Below, in pieces: positions 25,296 to 35,433 of a stretch of 64,000 bases of DNA. The stretch is from CAVXJN01 sp963773585 (GTDB taxonomy: Bacteria; Pseudomonadota; Gammaproteobacteria; JASBUN01). The notes under the pieces are model-generated. The model did no database searches. It was given only the letters and a program-made list of their open reading frames with translations, and was not told the origin of the DNA. The translations under genes and the position numbers were made by a program. How positions within the stretch are numbered: position 1 is the first letter of the stretch; every line of letters starts with the position of its first letter. The stretch spans positions 372,001 through 436,000 of the forward strand of contig CAVZBR010000001.1 in assembly GCA_963773585.1 (NCBI GenBank), given 5' to 3'.

Positions 25296-25949
25296 TTATT
25301 TTATGAGCGTTCGATCGCGCGCGCATTGCAGATTACGCGCCATTGCCGTGTGCTGTTTACCGCCCTCGCGCCAGTGAATCACCAGATCGAATTTTGACGT
25401 TGGCGGCACTTCGGCGGCGATCATGCCCTGGAACCAGTCTCCAGGAGCGTGATGCTGTACCGTGGGAAACTGCGACCATCGAAACGCGATGCGCGCGGTT
25501 TTCGAGACGCCGGAGGTTTTCCAACGGTCCAGCCATTGCTCGGTGAGCGTCAGCGGCCGTGTCGTACCATTTGCGCGGACTTTCCAGTCTTTCAGATCGA
25601 TCGAAAGCTCATGGTCTTGGCTACCATTTTTGACAATAGTCTGAAAGACGCAGGCAGTTGCGTAGCGGTCAGCCGTTTCTGCAGAGAAACCGCGGGCTAG
25701 ATAAAAGGATCGGGTCTGGTCCGGGACCCGTTGAATGAACTCAAAGGTGACCCCGCTGGGGGCTTCGAGTGTCCAGTGATAGCTGCCGACGGCATCTTGC
25801 TGTTGGCTGCGGGTTTGCACCATGGGCGTATTGGCGTGCACCTCCGATATGACAAACATCTGAAATGCACACCATAGCGCCACCAGGGTCTTCACGGGCA
25901 CACGAAATCGCTCGGCATGCCGGACGTTTCGTGACTGAAGCATAAACAT
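25296..25949 (-). CDS. Unrecognised secreted protein
   Basis: The 217-residue protein has a signal peptide (TLVALWCAFQMFVISEVHA near residues 21-39) and then a soluble region of about 175 residues. I do not recognise a family. Notable segments are TFEFIQRVPDQTRSFYLARGF and ELSIDLKDWKV. It sits between the DsrE-like gene (34-bp gap) and the TlpA gene (10-bp gap), so it is probably a periplasmic partner of both. Confidence 0.7.
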   Translation of the reverse strand: MFMLQSRNVRHAERFRVPVKTLVALWCAFQMFVISEVHANTPMVQTRSQQQDAVGSYHWTLEAPSGVTFEFIQRVPDQTRSFYLARGFSAETADRYATACVFQTIVKNGSQDHELSIDLKDWKVRANGTTRPLTLTEQWLDRWKTSGVSKTARIAFRWSQFPTVQHHAPGDWFQGMIAAEVPPTSKFDLVIHWREGGKQHTAMARNLQCARDRTLIK

Positions 25950-25983
25950 GCGCGACGTTCCGTTTGTTTCTTGGCTTTCGATT

Positions 25984-26496
25984 CTAGCGTACCGGGATCA
26001 GCGCATAGCCACGGTTTTGGTAACCCATGAGCGATATCCAGCTGTTTCCAACAACCTTTACGCCAGGATGTATCGTGTCGGGTTGGACGTGCAACATCTT
26101 GGCGGCGACTCCGCACTGTTCGAGCGTGACATTGTTCATCTTGGACAGCTTGTCCAACACTTGTCCTATCTGGACTGAGACTTGCTTCTGCTCCGGGTTC
26201 AGTGCACTTCGATCCGTTGATATATACGGGGTCGCGGGGCCCCGGAATGCCAGCACGAATACCGGTTTGACGCCTTGCGACTGCACCGATTCCGCGGTTT
26301 CGGCTATCAAGTTGAGGTAAAACTTGAGTTTCTGCGGGTTTCCTGTGGTGATGTCAAAAACGGCGTGCGTTTCCGTCAGGCGGGTAAGTGCAGCGTGATC
26401 ATCTGCGGGAGCGTTCGCTGCCGATATGGTATGTACGAAACTTAAGCACGCCAACGCTACCACCGTATGGACGTATCGGATGGGCGATCGAAACAT
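25984..26496 (-). CDS. Periplasmic DsrE-like protein
   Basis: The 170-residue protein has a signal peptide (VVALACLSFVHTISAANA) followed by a DsrE/DsrF-like domain with alternating strands (HAVFDITTGNPQKLKFYLNLIAETAES, KPVFVLAFRGPATPYIS). One Cys (NVTLEQCGVAAKML) sits where DsrE-type sulfur carriers have their reactive Cys. Periplasmic DsrE proteins are poorly characterised. It is the first gene of the operon with the secreted protein and TlpA. Confidence 0.8.
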   Translation of the reverse strand: MFRSPIRYVHTVVALACLSFVHTISAANAPADDHAALTRLTETHAVFDITTGNPQKLKFYLNLIAETAESVQSQGVKPVFVLAFRGPATPYISTDRSALNPEQKQVSVQIGQVLDKLSKMNNVTLEQCGVAAKMLHVQPDTIHPGVKVVGNSWISLMGYQNRGYALIPVR

Positions 26497-27091
26497 GGTG
26501 GCACCTCCAGAGGCTTATATTATTTTTGTGTACTAAAGGTCGAGCAATATCCGTGCCTGACGGGCGCGTTGGGGCTCGAGTGCCACGGGTAAGGCCGATC
26601 GCCGGGCGCGTGCTGGAATTGCCGTTTTGGGTGTGCGTGTCAGCGGTCGCTAGGCGTTGCACGCATGTGTCGTTGTGTCCTATGAATGGCACATATCTCG
26701 CGTGACGCCGCGCCCGCAACAGTGGTGTCGGATGCTACTTGGACGGTTGCGCTATACGTCAGACGCGAAGCTGTAAGAGCGCTGGAACCGGCGCCAGCGC
26801 TATGGGTTCATCGATCGCGCAGCAAACGATTCGCACGAATGGTACCGGATGGCGAAAGAAGGGCCTTCCGGCACCAGGCCTGTCCCTATGCGACTCCTTG
26901 GGTGCAGGCATGGTCTGATTCGCAGCCCTCATCAGGCTGTATTTTCCCGGTCGTGTTCCACCGGCAGACTCTCTCGTTCCCACTCTGGATACCCATCGTG
27001 GAGGCGAGTGGCCTGACGGCCGTGGGCGCAAAGTGCGGCGACCGCATAATACTGGCTTCAGACTCTTCATCCCGGGCATCGGAGTAGAATT
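26497..27091. other. Spacer without a supported gene
   Basis: This 595-bp region holds the promoter of the DsrE operon on the minus strand (an AT-rich stretch lies at about 26515-26535) and space before a broken merR relic on the plus strand. Long frames exist in several registers but none has a ribosome site or recognisable domain. Confidence 0.4.
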
Positions 27092-27232
27092 ATGGACGGA
27101 CCGACGGTCGGTAAGCTGGCAAAGCAGACCGGTGTGGCGGTCGAGACGCTACACTACTACGAGCGACGCGACCTGCTGCCCAGCGCAGCGCTTCGGGCTA
27201 TCGCCTGTTCAAGCCGGACACGGCAGGACGCG
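27092..27232 (+). pseudogene. Frameshifted MerR-family regulator fragment
   Basis: The first 30 residues (VGKLAKQTGVAVETLHYYER, then RDLLP) are a clear MerR helix-turn-helix. After that the reading frame shifts: the expected GYRLFKPDTAG continues in another frame at about 27198-27230, and the remaining two-thirds of a MerR protein is absent. It stops before the glgC leader. It is a truncated relic, not a working regulator. Confidence 0.75.
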
Positions 27233-27308
27233 GGTGGGGGTATTGCTCCATTCATCGCCGGTGCAAACTGCTGCATTGCTCTACACTGGCACGGCAAGGA
27301 GGAGTCAC

Positions 27309-28577
27309 ATGAAGGAGCGCAGACACGCCGAGCGCGTTGTTGCTTTTGTCATGGCGGGCGGCGAAGGTTCGCGCCTGCGGCCATTGACACTGGAGAGATG
27401 CAAACCCGCGGTGCCGTTTGGCGCGCGCTATCGCATCGTCGATTTTGTCCTCAGTAACCTGGTCAATTCGGGCATTCGCTCGATTTACTTGTTGGTGCAG
27501 TACAAACCCCAGTCTCTGATCGAGCACGTGCGCAAAGCGTGGGTGGTGTCGCCGTTGCTACCGGACCAATTCGTAACCGTGGTGCCGCCGCAAATGCACG
27601 AAGGCGCTTGGGCCTTTCAGGGTACTGCCGACGCGGTTTATCAAAGTCTGCGGCTGATTGAAATGCACCGCGCCGATATGGTGGTGGTGTTCGGCGCCGA
27701 CCACGTGTACCGCATGGATGTGCGGCAAATGATTTGGCATCACCGTGAACACGGGGCCGATGTCACCGTGGCGGCGTTGCCCGTACCGTTACAGCAAGCC
27801 TCGGACTTCGGTGTGCTGGTCACGGATGACAACGGCCGTATCCGCGAATTCCAGGAAAAGCCGGACCAGCCCAAATCCATGCCTACCGACCCGACGCGGG
27901 CCTATGCGTCGATGGGCAATTATTTGTTCAACGCCGATGTTCTGGTGGAGGCCCTGCGCGAGGCGCAGGATAGCGGCGAAACCGATTTCGGCCACCATGT
28001 GTTGCCCCGACTGGCAGCGACACACGACGTATTCGCCTACGACTTCGCCACCAACGATGTTCCGGGCATCAAAGAATACGAAGAGCCCGCATACTGGCGC
28101 GACGTCGGCAGCGTTGACGCCTATTTCGATGCGCACGGGGACGTACTCGGAGAACAACCGCGTTTCGATGCTTTCAATCCTCAATGGCCTATTTTTTCCA
28201 GCAATTATCAAGGACCGACGGCAAAGATTCTGGGCGGCGAAATCGAAAACAGCTTGTTCGGTGCGGCATGCATCGTCGAACGGGGCGCGCGATTGCGCAA
28301 TTGTATCGTGCGTCGGGAGGCGGTGATCAGGGCCGGCGCGGAACTCGAAGACTGCGTAGTCATGGATTACACCTGCGTCGGGGAGAATGCAAAGCTGCGC
28401 AACGCCATAGTCGATCGCCACAATCATATTCCTAATGGGGCCGTGATCGGCCATGATCGAGGCGACGACCAAAGCAGGTTCACGGTCACGCCCGGCGGCC
28501 GGGTGGTGGTGCCCCGCGGGCTTGAAACGTTCTTCGCCCGTGATTCCCGCGGGGCCGGGACCGGCTACAATGAGTAG
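27309..28577 (+). CDS. glgC: Glucose-1-phosphate adenylyltransferase
   Basis: The 422-residue protein is a full-length ADP-glucose pyrophosphorylase, which makes ADP-glucose for glycogen synthesis. It shows FVMAGGEGSRLRPLTLERCKPAVPFG (nucleotide site), RIVDFVLSNLVNSGI, FGADHVYRMD and the FQEKP segment, followed by a left-handed beta-helix C-terminus. The ATG at 27309 follows AAGGAGG. No other glycogen genes are in the window, so it stands alone here. Confidence 0.95.
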   Translation: MKERRHAERVVAFVMAGGEGSRLRPLTLERCKPAVPFGARYRIVDFVLSNLVNSGIRSIYLLVQYKPQSLIEHVRKAWVVSPLLPDQFVTVVPPQMHEGAWAFQGTADAVYQSLRLIEMHRADMVVVFGADHVYRMDVRQMIWHHREHGADVTVAALPVPLQQASDFGVLVTDDNGRIREFQEKPDQPKSMPTDPTRAYASMGNYLFNADVLVEALREAQDSGETDFGHHVLPRLAATHDVFAYDFATNDVPGIKEYEEPAYWRDVGSVDAYFDAHGDVLGEQPRFDAFNPQWPIFSSNYQGPTAKILGGEIENSLFGAACIVERGARLRNCIVRREAVIRAGAELEDCVVMDYTCVGENAKLRNAIVDRHNHIPNGAVIGHDRGDDQSRFTVTPGGRVVVPRGLETFFARDSRGAGTGYNE

Positions 28578-28634
28578 CGCGAGAGGTCTGCAGTCGGAGC
28601 AATTGTTGATCCATCCGCGCATGGAAAGTCGAGG

Positions 28635-28775
28635 ATGAAACGGTCCAAGCAAAATACACAGCCGGGCGGTCGCTTCATCGGCGGTATGAGCCGCTTGATG
28701 GTGTCGCTGATGTGGGGGATCTTATTGGTCGTGGTGATTGCGGTGGTGATCCTGGCAACGCGGTTCTACGCGTAA
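28635..28775 (+). CDS. 46-residue single-helix membrane protein
   Basis: A short frame encodes 46 residues with a basic N-terminus (MKRSKQNTQPGGR) and one strong hydrophobic helix (about 20-42) ending in ATRFYA. GGAAAG lies 6 bp before the ATG. It follows glgC after 57 bp and ends 3 bp before the convergent membrane-protein gene. No family is recognised. It is probably real given the positive-inside start and clean helix. Confidence 0.5.
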   Translation: MKRSKQNTQPGGRFIGGMSRLMVSLMWGILLVVVIAVVILATRFYA

Positions 28776-28778
28776 CGT

Positions 28779-29897
28779 TTACAGCGATTCACCCCCGATG
28801 CGCGAACTGAAACTGAACGCCGGACCCAGCAAGGCGGCCACTGCAGCACATTCGATTCCGAACGGCAGATAGCCGGCATAACCCAGCAGCGGCATTTCGA
28901 ATATCGTGTAGCGATGCACGTAGGGAATGCTGTAGATCCATTTGGCGCCGGCGTAGAAGTTCCACATCTCCCAGAACACGCCGCATTGCAGCGCTGCGAG
29001 CGCCGGCAGGTAGAGTTCCCGCCAGTCGCCGCGCGCCAGACCCTGCAAAATGGTCGGTTCTCCCGCGCTGCCTTGTAGTCCCAGCAGCAACAGCAATGGC
29101 GCAACCCACAGCAGGCTGTAGAGTTCGTTCGGCCATACTCCTACGACGGCCAACGCGCCGCTTGCGGCTACCAGCGCCGCGGCCGCCATGGCGCGGCCTG
29201 ACGGCCGCCGCACGTGCAGCGTTGCGCCACTGGACCCGGGCAGTAGCAGCGCATACAACCATTCGCTGGTACTGACCACCGCCGGCAGTACCGTTGCGTA
29301 GGCGAGGCTGGCGTGGAGCACGTAGGCAGCGCCGCTGAGATCGGTGATTCCCACGTAATGCCAGTTTTCGACGAAGCGGTTGAGATATTCGAAATACCAC
29401 CAGAACAGCGCGCTCAGCGGAAACAGTCCGAAAAAAAATCGCGGCCTCTGTACCAGCGGTGCGTGCCCGCCCAAAGCGTGGGTCATACCGTTGATGCTGA
29501 TCACGTAGCCGAGCCATAGCGGCGGGAATATGAATTGCCGGATCGGAGCGAGCCACGGGATGTCGCTCCAGGCGATCGTCCAGCTGCCAAAAGTCAGCAA
29601 CAACCCGAGCCAGCCCCACCACGGGAAGCGGCGTTGCGCCGCCGCTGGGTCGCGCCTGGCGAGTCCTTTGCCGAGCAGCGTGGTCGGGATTGCCAGCGCC
29701 ACCGCTGCCAGCACGCTCAGAAAAGCGAACGCGGCCGGAGAAAACCCGGCGTGCCGCACCAGGCCGTGAACGGGTGGCATGTGTAGATAGGGCGCCGGCG
29801 ATATCCCCGCGATCAGCAGGCCCAGTAAAGGCAGCGCGAGCAGGAGTACGCTCAACATCGCGAGTTTGGGCAGCAGCCGTGTCATCCGGCTCAGCAT
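28779..29897 (-). CDS. Polytopic membrane protein of unknown function
   Basis: The 372-residue protein has about ten hydrophobic segments across its length and no soluble domain. Motif-like stretches include WWGWLGLLLTFGSWTIAWSD and FFFGLFPLSALFWWYFEYLN, rich in Trp. I do not recognise the family. An internal ATG four codons in is an alternative start. It is a single gene on the minus strand, divergent from the hypothetical gene at 29957. Confidence 0.75.
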   Translation of the reverse strand: MLSRMTRLLPKLAMLSVLLLALPLLGLLIAGISPAPYLHMPPVHGLVRHAGFSPAAFAFLSVLAAVALAIPTTLLGKGLARRDPAAAQRRFPWWGWLGLLLTFGSWTIAWSDIPWLAPIRQFIFPPLWLGYVISINGMTHALGGHAPLVQRPRFFFGLFPLSALFWWYFEYLNRFVENWHYVGITDLSGAAYVLHASLAYATVLPAVVSTSEWLYALLLPGSSGATLHVRRPSGRAMAAAALVAASGALAVVGVWPNELYSLLWVAPLLLLLGLQGSAGEPTILQGLARGDWRELYLPALAALQCGVFWEMWNFYAGAKWIYSIPYVHRYTIFEMPLLGYAGYLPFGIECAAVAALLGPAFSFSSRIGGESL

Positions 29898-29956
29898 GGT
29901 TGCAACGGCTGGCTGTTCAAACGCCGGGCCATAGCGGCGTTGTACTAAAGTTTCCC

Positions 29957-30253
29957 ATGGCGGATGTCGTCAACATGTTTAGGCGTCAAGAGGAGGGCTT
30001 TCGCATGCACTATGTGTATCCCGAACCAGACGACGTAGGCGTGGAAATCCCGCCGAATCTCATCGAGGCGCGCTTCCGATCAGGATTTCTGCACGCGCTG
30101 CAGGGCGGCCAGATCACGCGCGCCGAGCAGTTGCGGAAATCGTTTCGCTTCGGTTTCCGGGCCGGCAAATTGCTTTGCCGCGATCTGCGCCGGCGTCAAG
30201 GCGTGAGCAATTTTCCGATGCAAGGGCGCGTACGAATCCGCACGCCACGCTAA
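29957..30253 (+). CDS. Small basic hypothetical protein
   Basis: The 98-residue protein is soluble and rich in Arg, with a central stretch EARFRSGFLHALQGGQITRA. No domain is recognised. The start at 29957 gives a plausible N-terminus; a longer in-frame extension upstream overlaps the divergent gene and is unlikely. It converges on the gene at 30265-30840. Confidence 0.5.
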   Translation: MADVVNMFRRQEEGFRMHYVYPEPDDVGVEIPPNLIEARFRSGFLHALQGGQITRAEQLRKSFRFGFRAGKLLCRDLRRRQGVSNFPMQGRVRIRTPR

Positions 30254-30264
30254 GGCGGGCGGTA

Positions 30265-30840
30265 TCAGTCGTCCTCGGAGGACTCGTCGCGCAACACGGG
30301 TGCCGCGCTGAGCCGTTGCGCGGGTAGCGCCACATATTGCCGCGGCCCGACGCCGAGCGCAGCCTCACCGGTATTGATGGGGCGGCGTCCTCGCTTGGGG
30401 CGCATCAAAACGACTTCGCTGGGGCGGGTGATGTCGATGTCGTGTTGCGTCAGCAAGTTACGGTGACGCCGATACACTTCTTCACCCTCGCGCCGCAGAA
30501 GGGCCGGAACGTCTTTGCCGCGCAGCCAATTGTATGCACTGCGGCGATAGGGCTGCGGAATCTCCATGATGCGCTCGATGAGTCGGTGCAGTCCCTCGCT
30601 GGCACCCGTTTCGCGGCTTTCCCGACTGCACAACTGGATCAGCCAGCGGTAACTTCCGGTATCGTGTTCCGCTGTATAACGCTCCGCTTGTTCCAGCGTG
30701 TCGAAGCGCAATGCGGAAGTCAGGGGGCCGAGCGCCCCGCCCGGATTGACGAAGCCGCCGGCGGCGCGGTCGTCTCCCCGCGGCACCCGGTCGCGCGACT
30801 CCGCGCGCAGGATGTAGAATTCCTCGATATCGCTGCTCAT
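30265..30840 (-). CDS. Hypothetical protein with a phage/plasmid Rep-like C-terminal segment
   Basis: The 191-residue protein is not recognised overall. Its segment YNWLRGKDVPALLRREGEEVYRRHRNLLTQHDIDI resembles the C-terminal replication domain of filamentous-phage gpII-type initiators, where RxTFYRHRxxLLxxGIDI is typical. The N-terminal catalytic part of such initiators is absent. It could be a domesticated fragment or chance similarity. The ATG at 30840 is chosen because the frame further upstream is AT-rich spacer. Confidence 0.55.
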   Translation of the reverse strand: MSSDIEEFYILRAESRDRVPRGDDRAAGGFVNPGGALGPLTSALRFDTLEQAERYTAEHDTGSYRWLIQLCSRESRETGASEGLHRLIERIMEIPQPYRRSAYNWLRGKDVPALLRREGEEVYRRHRNLLTQHDIDITRPSEVVLMRPKRGRRPINTGEAALGVGPRQYVALPAQRLSAAPVLRDESSEDD

Positions 30841-30965
30841 AACTCTCAGTTGCACATAGTTTTTTTCAGGGATTTGGCTACGAAGACCAATTTTCCTATA
30901 ATAACGAGTCCTTCCGTCGGCGCATTCCACCCCGCGCCTCGTAAATGTCCTCACCAGAATAAATG

Positions 30966-31003
30966 TTGATTGTTTTGCTCAGGTATATAAAATAGCTGAG
31001 CAA
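30966..31003 (+). promoter_or_regulatory. Predicted suf operon promoter with dyad operator
   Basis: TTGATT (30966-30971) and TAAAAT (30988-30993) are 16 bp apart and form a plausible sigma-70 promoter. TTGCTCAG (30975-30982) and CTGAGCAA (30996-31003) form a perfect 8-bp inverted repeat that covers the -10. It lies about 95 bp before sufB. An iron-sulfur or iron-sensing repressor (IscR, SufR or Fur type) could bind here, but no such gene is in the window and the site does not match a consensus I can confirm. Confidence 0.55.
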
Positions 31004-31096
31004 TGAAGTCGGGTATAGCCCGCAAGCGCGTTCCGACGCGATCTGCATGGTTTTCCAGGTTGGCGACCCGCCGCCTGCACAGGTTGGAGTGATTTC

Positions 31097-32542
31097 ATGA
31101 GTGCGACACCTGAAAATGTCGACAAACTGATCCGAGGCGGATACGAGCACGGGTTCGTGACCAATATCGAATCCGAGGTGGTGCCTCCCGGCCTCAACGA
31201 AGACGTGGTCCGTCTGATCTCGGAGAAGAAAAACGAGCCCGAGTGGATGCTTGAGTTACGCCTGAAGGCGTTCAAGCACTGGCTGACCATGGCCGAACCG
31301 GACTGGGCGAAGGTTCAGCATCCGCCGTTGGACTTCCAGTCCATCTCCTATTATGCGGCGCCGAAGAAAAAGAAACAGCTCAAGAGCCTGGACGAGGTGG
31401 ATCCGGAATTGCTGGATACCTACAACAAGCTCGGCATCCCGCTGGAAGAGCAGAAAGCACTCGCCGGCGTGGCAGTCGATGCAGTGTTCGATAGCGTGTC
31501 CGTGGCGACCACGTTTCGGAAGCAGCTGGCGGAGGCGGGAGTCATATTCTGTTCCATTTCCGAGGCCGTGCACGACCACCCGGAGTTGGTGAAGCAGTAC
31601 CTGGGTTCCGTGGTGCCGCACACCGATAATTTCTTTGCGTCGCTGAATGCGGCGGTGTTTTCCGACGGCACCTTCGTGTACATCCCCAAAGGGGTGCGCT
31701 GTCCGATGGAGCTGTCGACCTATTTCCGCATCAATGCCGCGAATACGGGGCAGTTCGAGCGCACCTTGATCGTCGCCGAGGAAGGCAGTTACGTGAGTTA
31801 TCTGGAAGGCTGCACGGCGCCCATGCGCGATGAAAACCAGTTGCACGCCGCAGTCGTCGAACTGGTGGCCATGGACGATGCGCAGATCAAGTATTCCACC
31901 GTGCAGAACTGGTACCCGGGCGACGCCGAGGGCCGCGGCGGCATTTACAACTTCGTCACCAAACGCGGTGACTGCCGTGGCGCGCGTTCGCACATTTCCT
32001 GGACCCAGGTGGAGACCGGTTCCGCGATCACGTGGAAATATCCGAGCTGCATCCTGCGCGGCGACGATTCCGTGGGCGAGTTCTATTCCGTGGCGGTGAC
32101 CAAGGGTCGGCAGCAAGCCGACACCGGTACCAAGATGATTCACATCGGCCGCAACACGCGCTCGACCATCGTCTCCAAAGGTATCTCCGCGCAACGCGGC
32201 ACCAACGCTTATCGCGGTCTGGTGCGCATCGCCCAGCGGGCCGAGAACGCGCGCAACCACACGCAATGCGACTCGCTGTTGATCGGCGACCGGTGTGCGG
32301 CGCATACCTACCCGTATATCGAAGTCAAGAACCCGACCGCCAAAGTCGAGCATGAGGCGACCACGTCGAAAGTCGGCGACGACCAGCTGTTCTACTGTCG
32401 CCAGCGCGGCATGTCGGAAGAGGACGCCGTGTCCATGATCGTCAACGGTTTCTGTAAGGAAGTGTTCAAGGAACTGCCGATGGAGTTTGCGGTCGAGGCG
32501 CAGAAACTGCTTTCCGTCAGTCTCGAAGGTGCGGTGGGCTGA
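31097..32542 (+). CDS. sufB: Fe-S cluster assembly scaffold SufB
   Basis: The 481-residue protein is full-length SufB, the scaffold subunit of the SufBC2D complex on which Fe-S clusters are built. Typical segments are EPEWMLELRLKAFKHW, YIPKGVRCPMELSTYFRINA, GCTAPMRDENQLHAAVVELV and the C-terminal QLFYCRQRGMSEEDAVSMIVNGF. GGAG sits before the ATG. It leads an operon of sufB, C, D, T, A-type and E genes downstream of the promoter at about 30970. Confidence 0.97.
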   Translation: MSATPENVDKLIRGGYEHGFVTNIESEVVPPGLNEDVVRLISEKKNEPEWMLELRLKAFKHWLTMAEPDWAKVQHPPLDFQSISYYAAPKKKKQLKSLDEVDPELLDTYNKLGIPLEEQKALAGVAVDAVFDSVSVATTFRKQLAEAGVIFCSISEAVHDHPELVKQYLGSVVPHTDNFFASLNAAVFSDGTFVYIPKGVRCPMELSTYFRINAANTGQFERTLIVAEEGSYVSYLEGCTAPMRDENQLHAAVVELVAMDDAQIKYSTVQNWYPGDAEGRGGIYNFVTKRGDCRGARSHISWTQVETGSAITWKYPSCILRGDDSVGEFYSVAVTKGRQQADTGTKMIHIGRNTRSTIVSKGISAQRGTNAYRGLVRIAQRAENARNHTQCDSLLIGDRCAAHTYPYIEVKNPTAKVEHEATTSKVGDDQLFYCRQRGMSEEDAVSMIVNGFCKEVFKELPMEFAVEAQKLLSVSLEGAVG

Positions 32543-32575
32543 TTGCCGAACATTGATGCTTGAGGAGTGAACCGA

Positions 32576-33324
<749 letters not shown>

Positions 33325-33328
<4 letters not shown>

Positions 33329-34671
33329 GTTCAGCGGCCGGCAACTCGCCCGCTGCGGTCGAGCGCTACCAGGCGCTGATTCGCGATGCGCATGCCGGGC
33401 TTCCGGCCACCGATCAGGCGTGGCTGGAACAGAAGCGCAACAGCGCCAGCGAAGCGATGGCTCGCGGTGGATTCCCGAGCAAGAAGTCCGAGGCTTGGCG
33501 CTATACCGGGCTCGACTCGTTGCTGCAGACTGATTTCAACGTCAATCTGGAGCCGTTCACGGCGTTGATCCCGTCCGACCTCGACGACGTCACCATTGAG
33601 GGACTGGACGCCTATCGCCTGGTGTTCGCAAACGGCCGCTTGGTCGAGGCCTTGTCGCAGTTGGAAGGTTTGCCGGAGGGCGTACGTGTGCAGAGCCTGC
33701 GCGCGCTACTGGAGTCGGAACCGGAGCAGGCGGCGCAATGGCTGCACTCGGCTGCGAGCGACGAAGGCCATGTGTTCAACAATCTCAATACTGCGTTGAT
33801 CAACGACGGTCTGGTGGTCATCATTCCGCGCGACATGCAGCTCGACAAGCCGATCGAAGCGCTGTTTCTCAGTGAAGGGCTCGAGGACGCCATCGTCGCT
33901 CAGCCGCGCAATCTCGTCGTCCTGGAAGAGGGTGCGCGGGCGACTCTGATTGAGCGGCAGGCGAGTTTCGGCCAGTCCATGTATTTCAACAACAGTGTCA
34001 GCGAGTTGTTGCTGGCGCCGCGGGCCGAGCTTACGCACTATCGGCTTCAGGAAGAAAGCACTGGCGCTTTCCACCTGAGCAGTTTGTTTCTGCGCCAGCA
34101 GGCCGGCAGCGTCTACCGTTCGACCAGCATCGCATTGGGCGGCGCGTGGTCGCGGACCGACTTCAATGTCGACTTCCAAGGCGAAGGCGCTAATTGCGAA
34201 CTGGACGGACTGTATCTTGCCGGAGACCGGCAGCTGGTGGACTTCCATCTGAATGTCATGCACCACGTTCCCGGCTGCACCAGCCGCGAAAATTTCCGCG
34301 GAATTTTGCACGGCAAGGGACGGGCGGTATTCGACGGACGCATACTCGTCTCACAGGACGCGCAAAAGACCGATGCGCAACTGTCCAACAACAATCTGCT
34401 GTTGACGAGAAGTGCGGAAGTGGACACCAAGCCGCAACTGGAGATTTACGCGGACGACGTCAAGTGCAGCCATGGCACCACCGTCGGACAGCTCGACCCG
34501 CAGCATCTGTTCTATCTGCGTTCGCGCGGCATCGAGGCGGGCGAGGCGCGCAAAATACTGTGCCTGGGTTTCGCCCGGGAGATTTTCGACAGCTGCGACA
34601 TCGAAGGCGTCCGCGAACGCGCTGAACGTCGTTTGCACGATGCACTTGAACATGTGGCGGTCGATATCTGA
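33325..34671 (+). CDS. sufD: Fe-S assembly protein SufD
   Basis: The 448-residue protein is SufD, a paralogue of SufB in the SufBC2D complex involved in iron acquisition and cluster formation. Family features include the KKSEAWRYTGLD start region, the central beta-helix (HHVPGCTSRENFRGILHGKGRAVFDGRI) and KCSHGTTVGQLDPQHLFYLRSRGI. It overlaps sufC and is followed directly by the sufT gene, consistent with translational coupling. Confidence 0.96.
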
Positions 34672-34683
34672 GTGGCACGGATC

Positions 34684-35055
34684 ATGAGCAGCAGCAAACC
34701 GGTCAATTTTCAACCCGATCTCAACCGCCCCGATGCGGCCGCGGAAGGCGGCACGCTGAAGGAACGGGTAATCGCGGCGTTGAAAACGGTTTACGATCCG
34801 GAATTGCCGGTGAACATCTACGACTTGGGTTTGATCTACGAAACCGATGTCGATAATGAAACCGGCCGGGTCGAGATCAAAATGACCCTGACCGCTCCGG
34901 CCTGTCCGGTGGCCGGCACCATGCCCGGCATGGTGGCGCAGACGGTACGCAAAGTGGAAGGTGTGGCTGATGCCGACGTGGAACTGGTATGGGACCCGCC
35001 CTGGACCCAGGACCGGATGTCCGACGAAGCGCGGTTCATGCTGGATATGTTTTGA
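34684..35055 (+). CDS. sufT: SufT/MIP18-family Fe-S maturation factor
   Basis: The 123-residue protein belongs to the DUF59 (MIP18) family that helps deliver Fe-S clusters. It has VIAALKTVYDPELPVNIYDLGLIYE and the conserved-Cys segment LTAPACPVAGTMPGMV. The same family includes PaaD. In suf operons this gene is called sufT. A GTG at 34672, touching the sufD stop codon, would add four residues. Coupling with sufD is likely. Confidence 0.9.
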   Translation: MSSSKPVNFQPDLNRPDAAAEGGTLKERVIAALKTVYDPELPVNIYDLGLIYETDVDNETGRVEIKMTLTAPACPVAGTMPGMVAQTVRKVEGVADADVELVWDPPWTQDRMSDEARFMLDMF

Positions 35056-35071
35056 TTGCAGGAGGTTTTGG

Positions 35072-35398
35072 ATGGCCATTCAGTTGACGGAAAACGCAGC
35101 CAACCACATTCAGCGCATGCTGGCAAAGCGCGGCAGCGGTATCGGGCTGCGCCTGGGCACGAAGAAAAGCGGCTGCAGCGGATTTGCCTATCTCGTGGAT
35201 TATGCCGACGAGGTGGGTGAACAGGATGTGGTGTTCGAAGAGCACGGCGTCAAGGTGGTGGTCGACCGCGACAGCTTGCCGCGCCTCGACGGCATGGAAC
35301 TCGATTACGTCAAGAGCAATATTCTCAACGAGGGTTTCGAATTTCGTAATCCCAACGTCAAGGATTCCTGCGGCTGCGGCGAGTCTTTCAGCGTGTAG
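35072..35398 (+). CDS. A-type Fe-S carrier (SufA/ErpA/IscA family)
   Basis: The 108-residue protein has the A-type signature: one Cys in KKSGCSGFAYLVDYAD and two in the C-terminal DSCGCGESFSV, which together bind an Fe-S cluster for transfer to target proteins. In this position it is best called SufA, although SufA, IscA and ErpA are hard to separate by sequence. GGAGG at 35061-35065 supports the start. Confidence 0.93.
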   Translation: MAIQLTENAANHIQRMLAKRGSGIGLRLGTKKSGCSGFAYLVDYADEVGEQDVVFEEHGVKVVVDRDSLPRLDGMELDYVKSNILNEGFEFRNPNVKDSCGCGESFSV

Positions 35399-35433
35399 TC
35401 AGCGCACTGCCTCAGGCTGCTGGAGAAGAACGG

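Noticed and set aside
26686..27087. Overlapping frames on both strands in the spacer before the merR relic
   Set aside because: Composition is atypical, no domain is recognised and ribosome sites are lacking.
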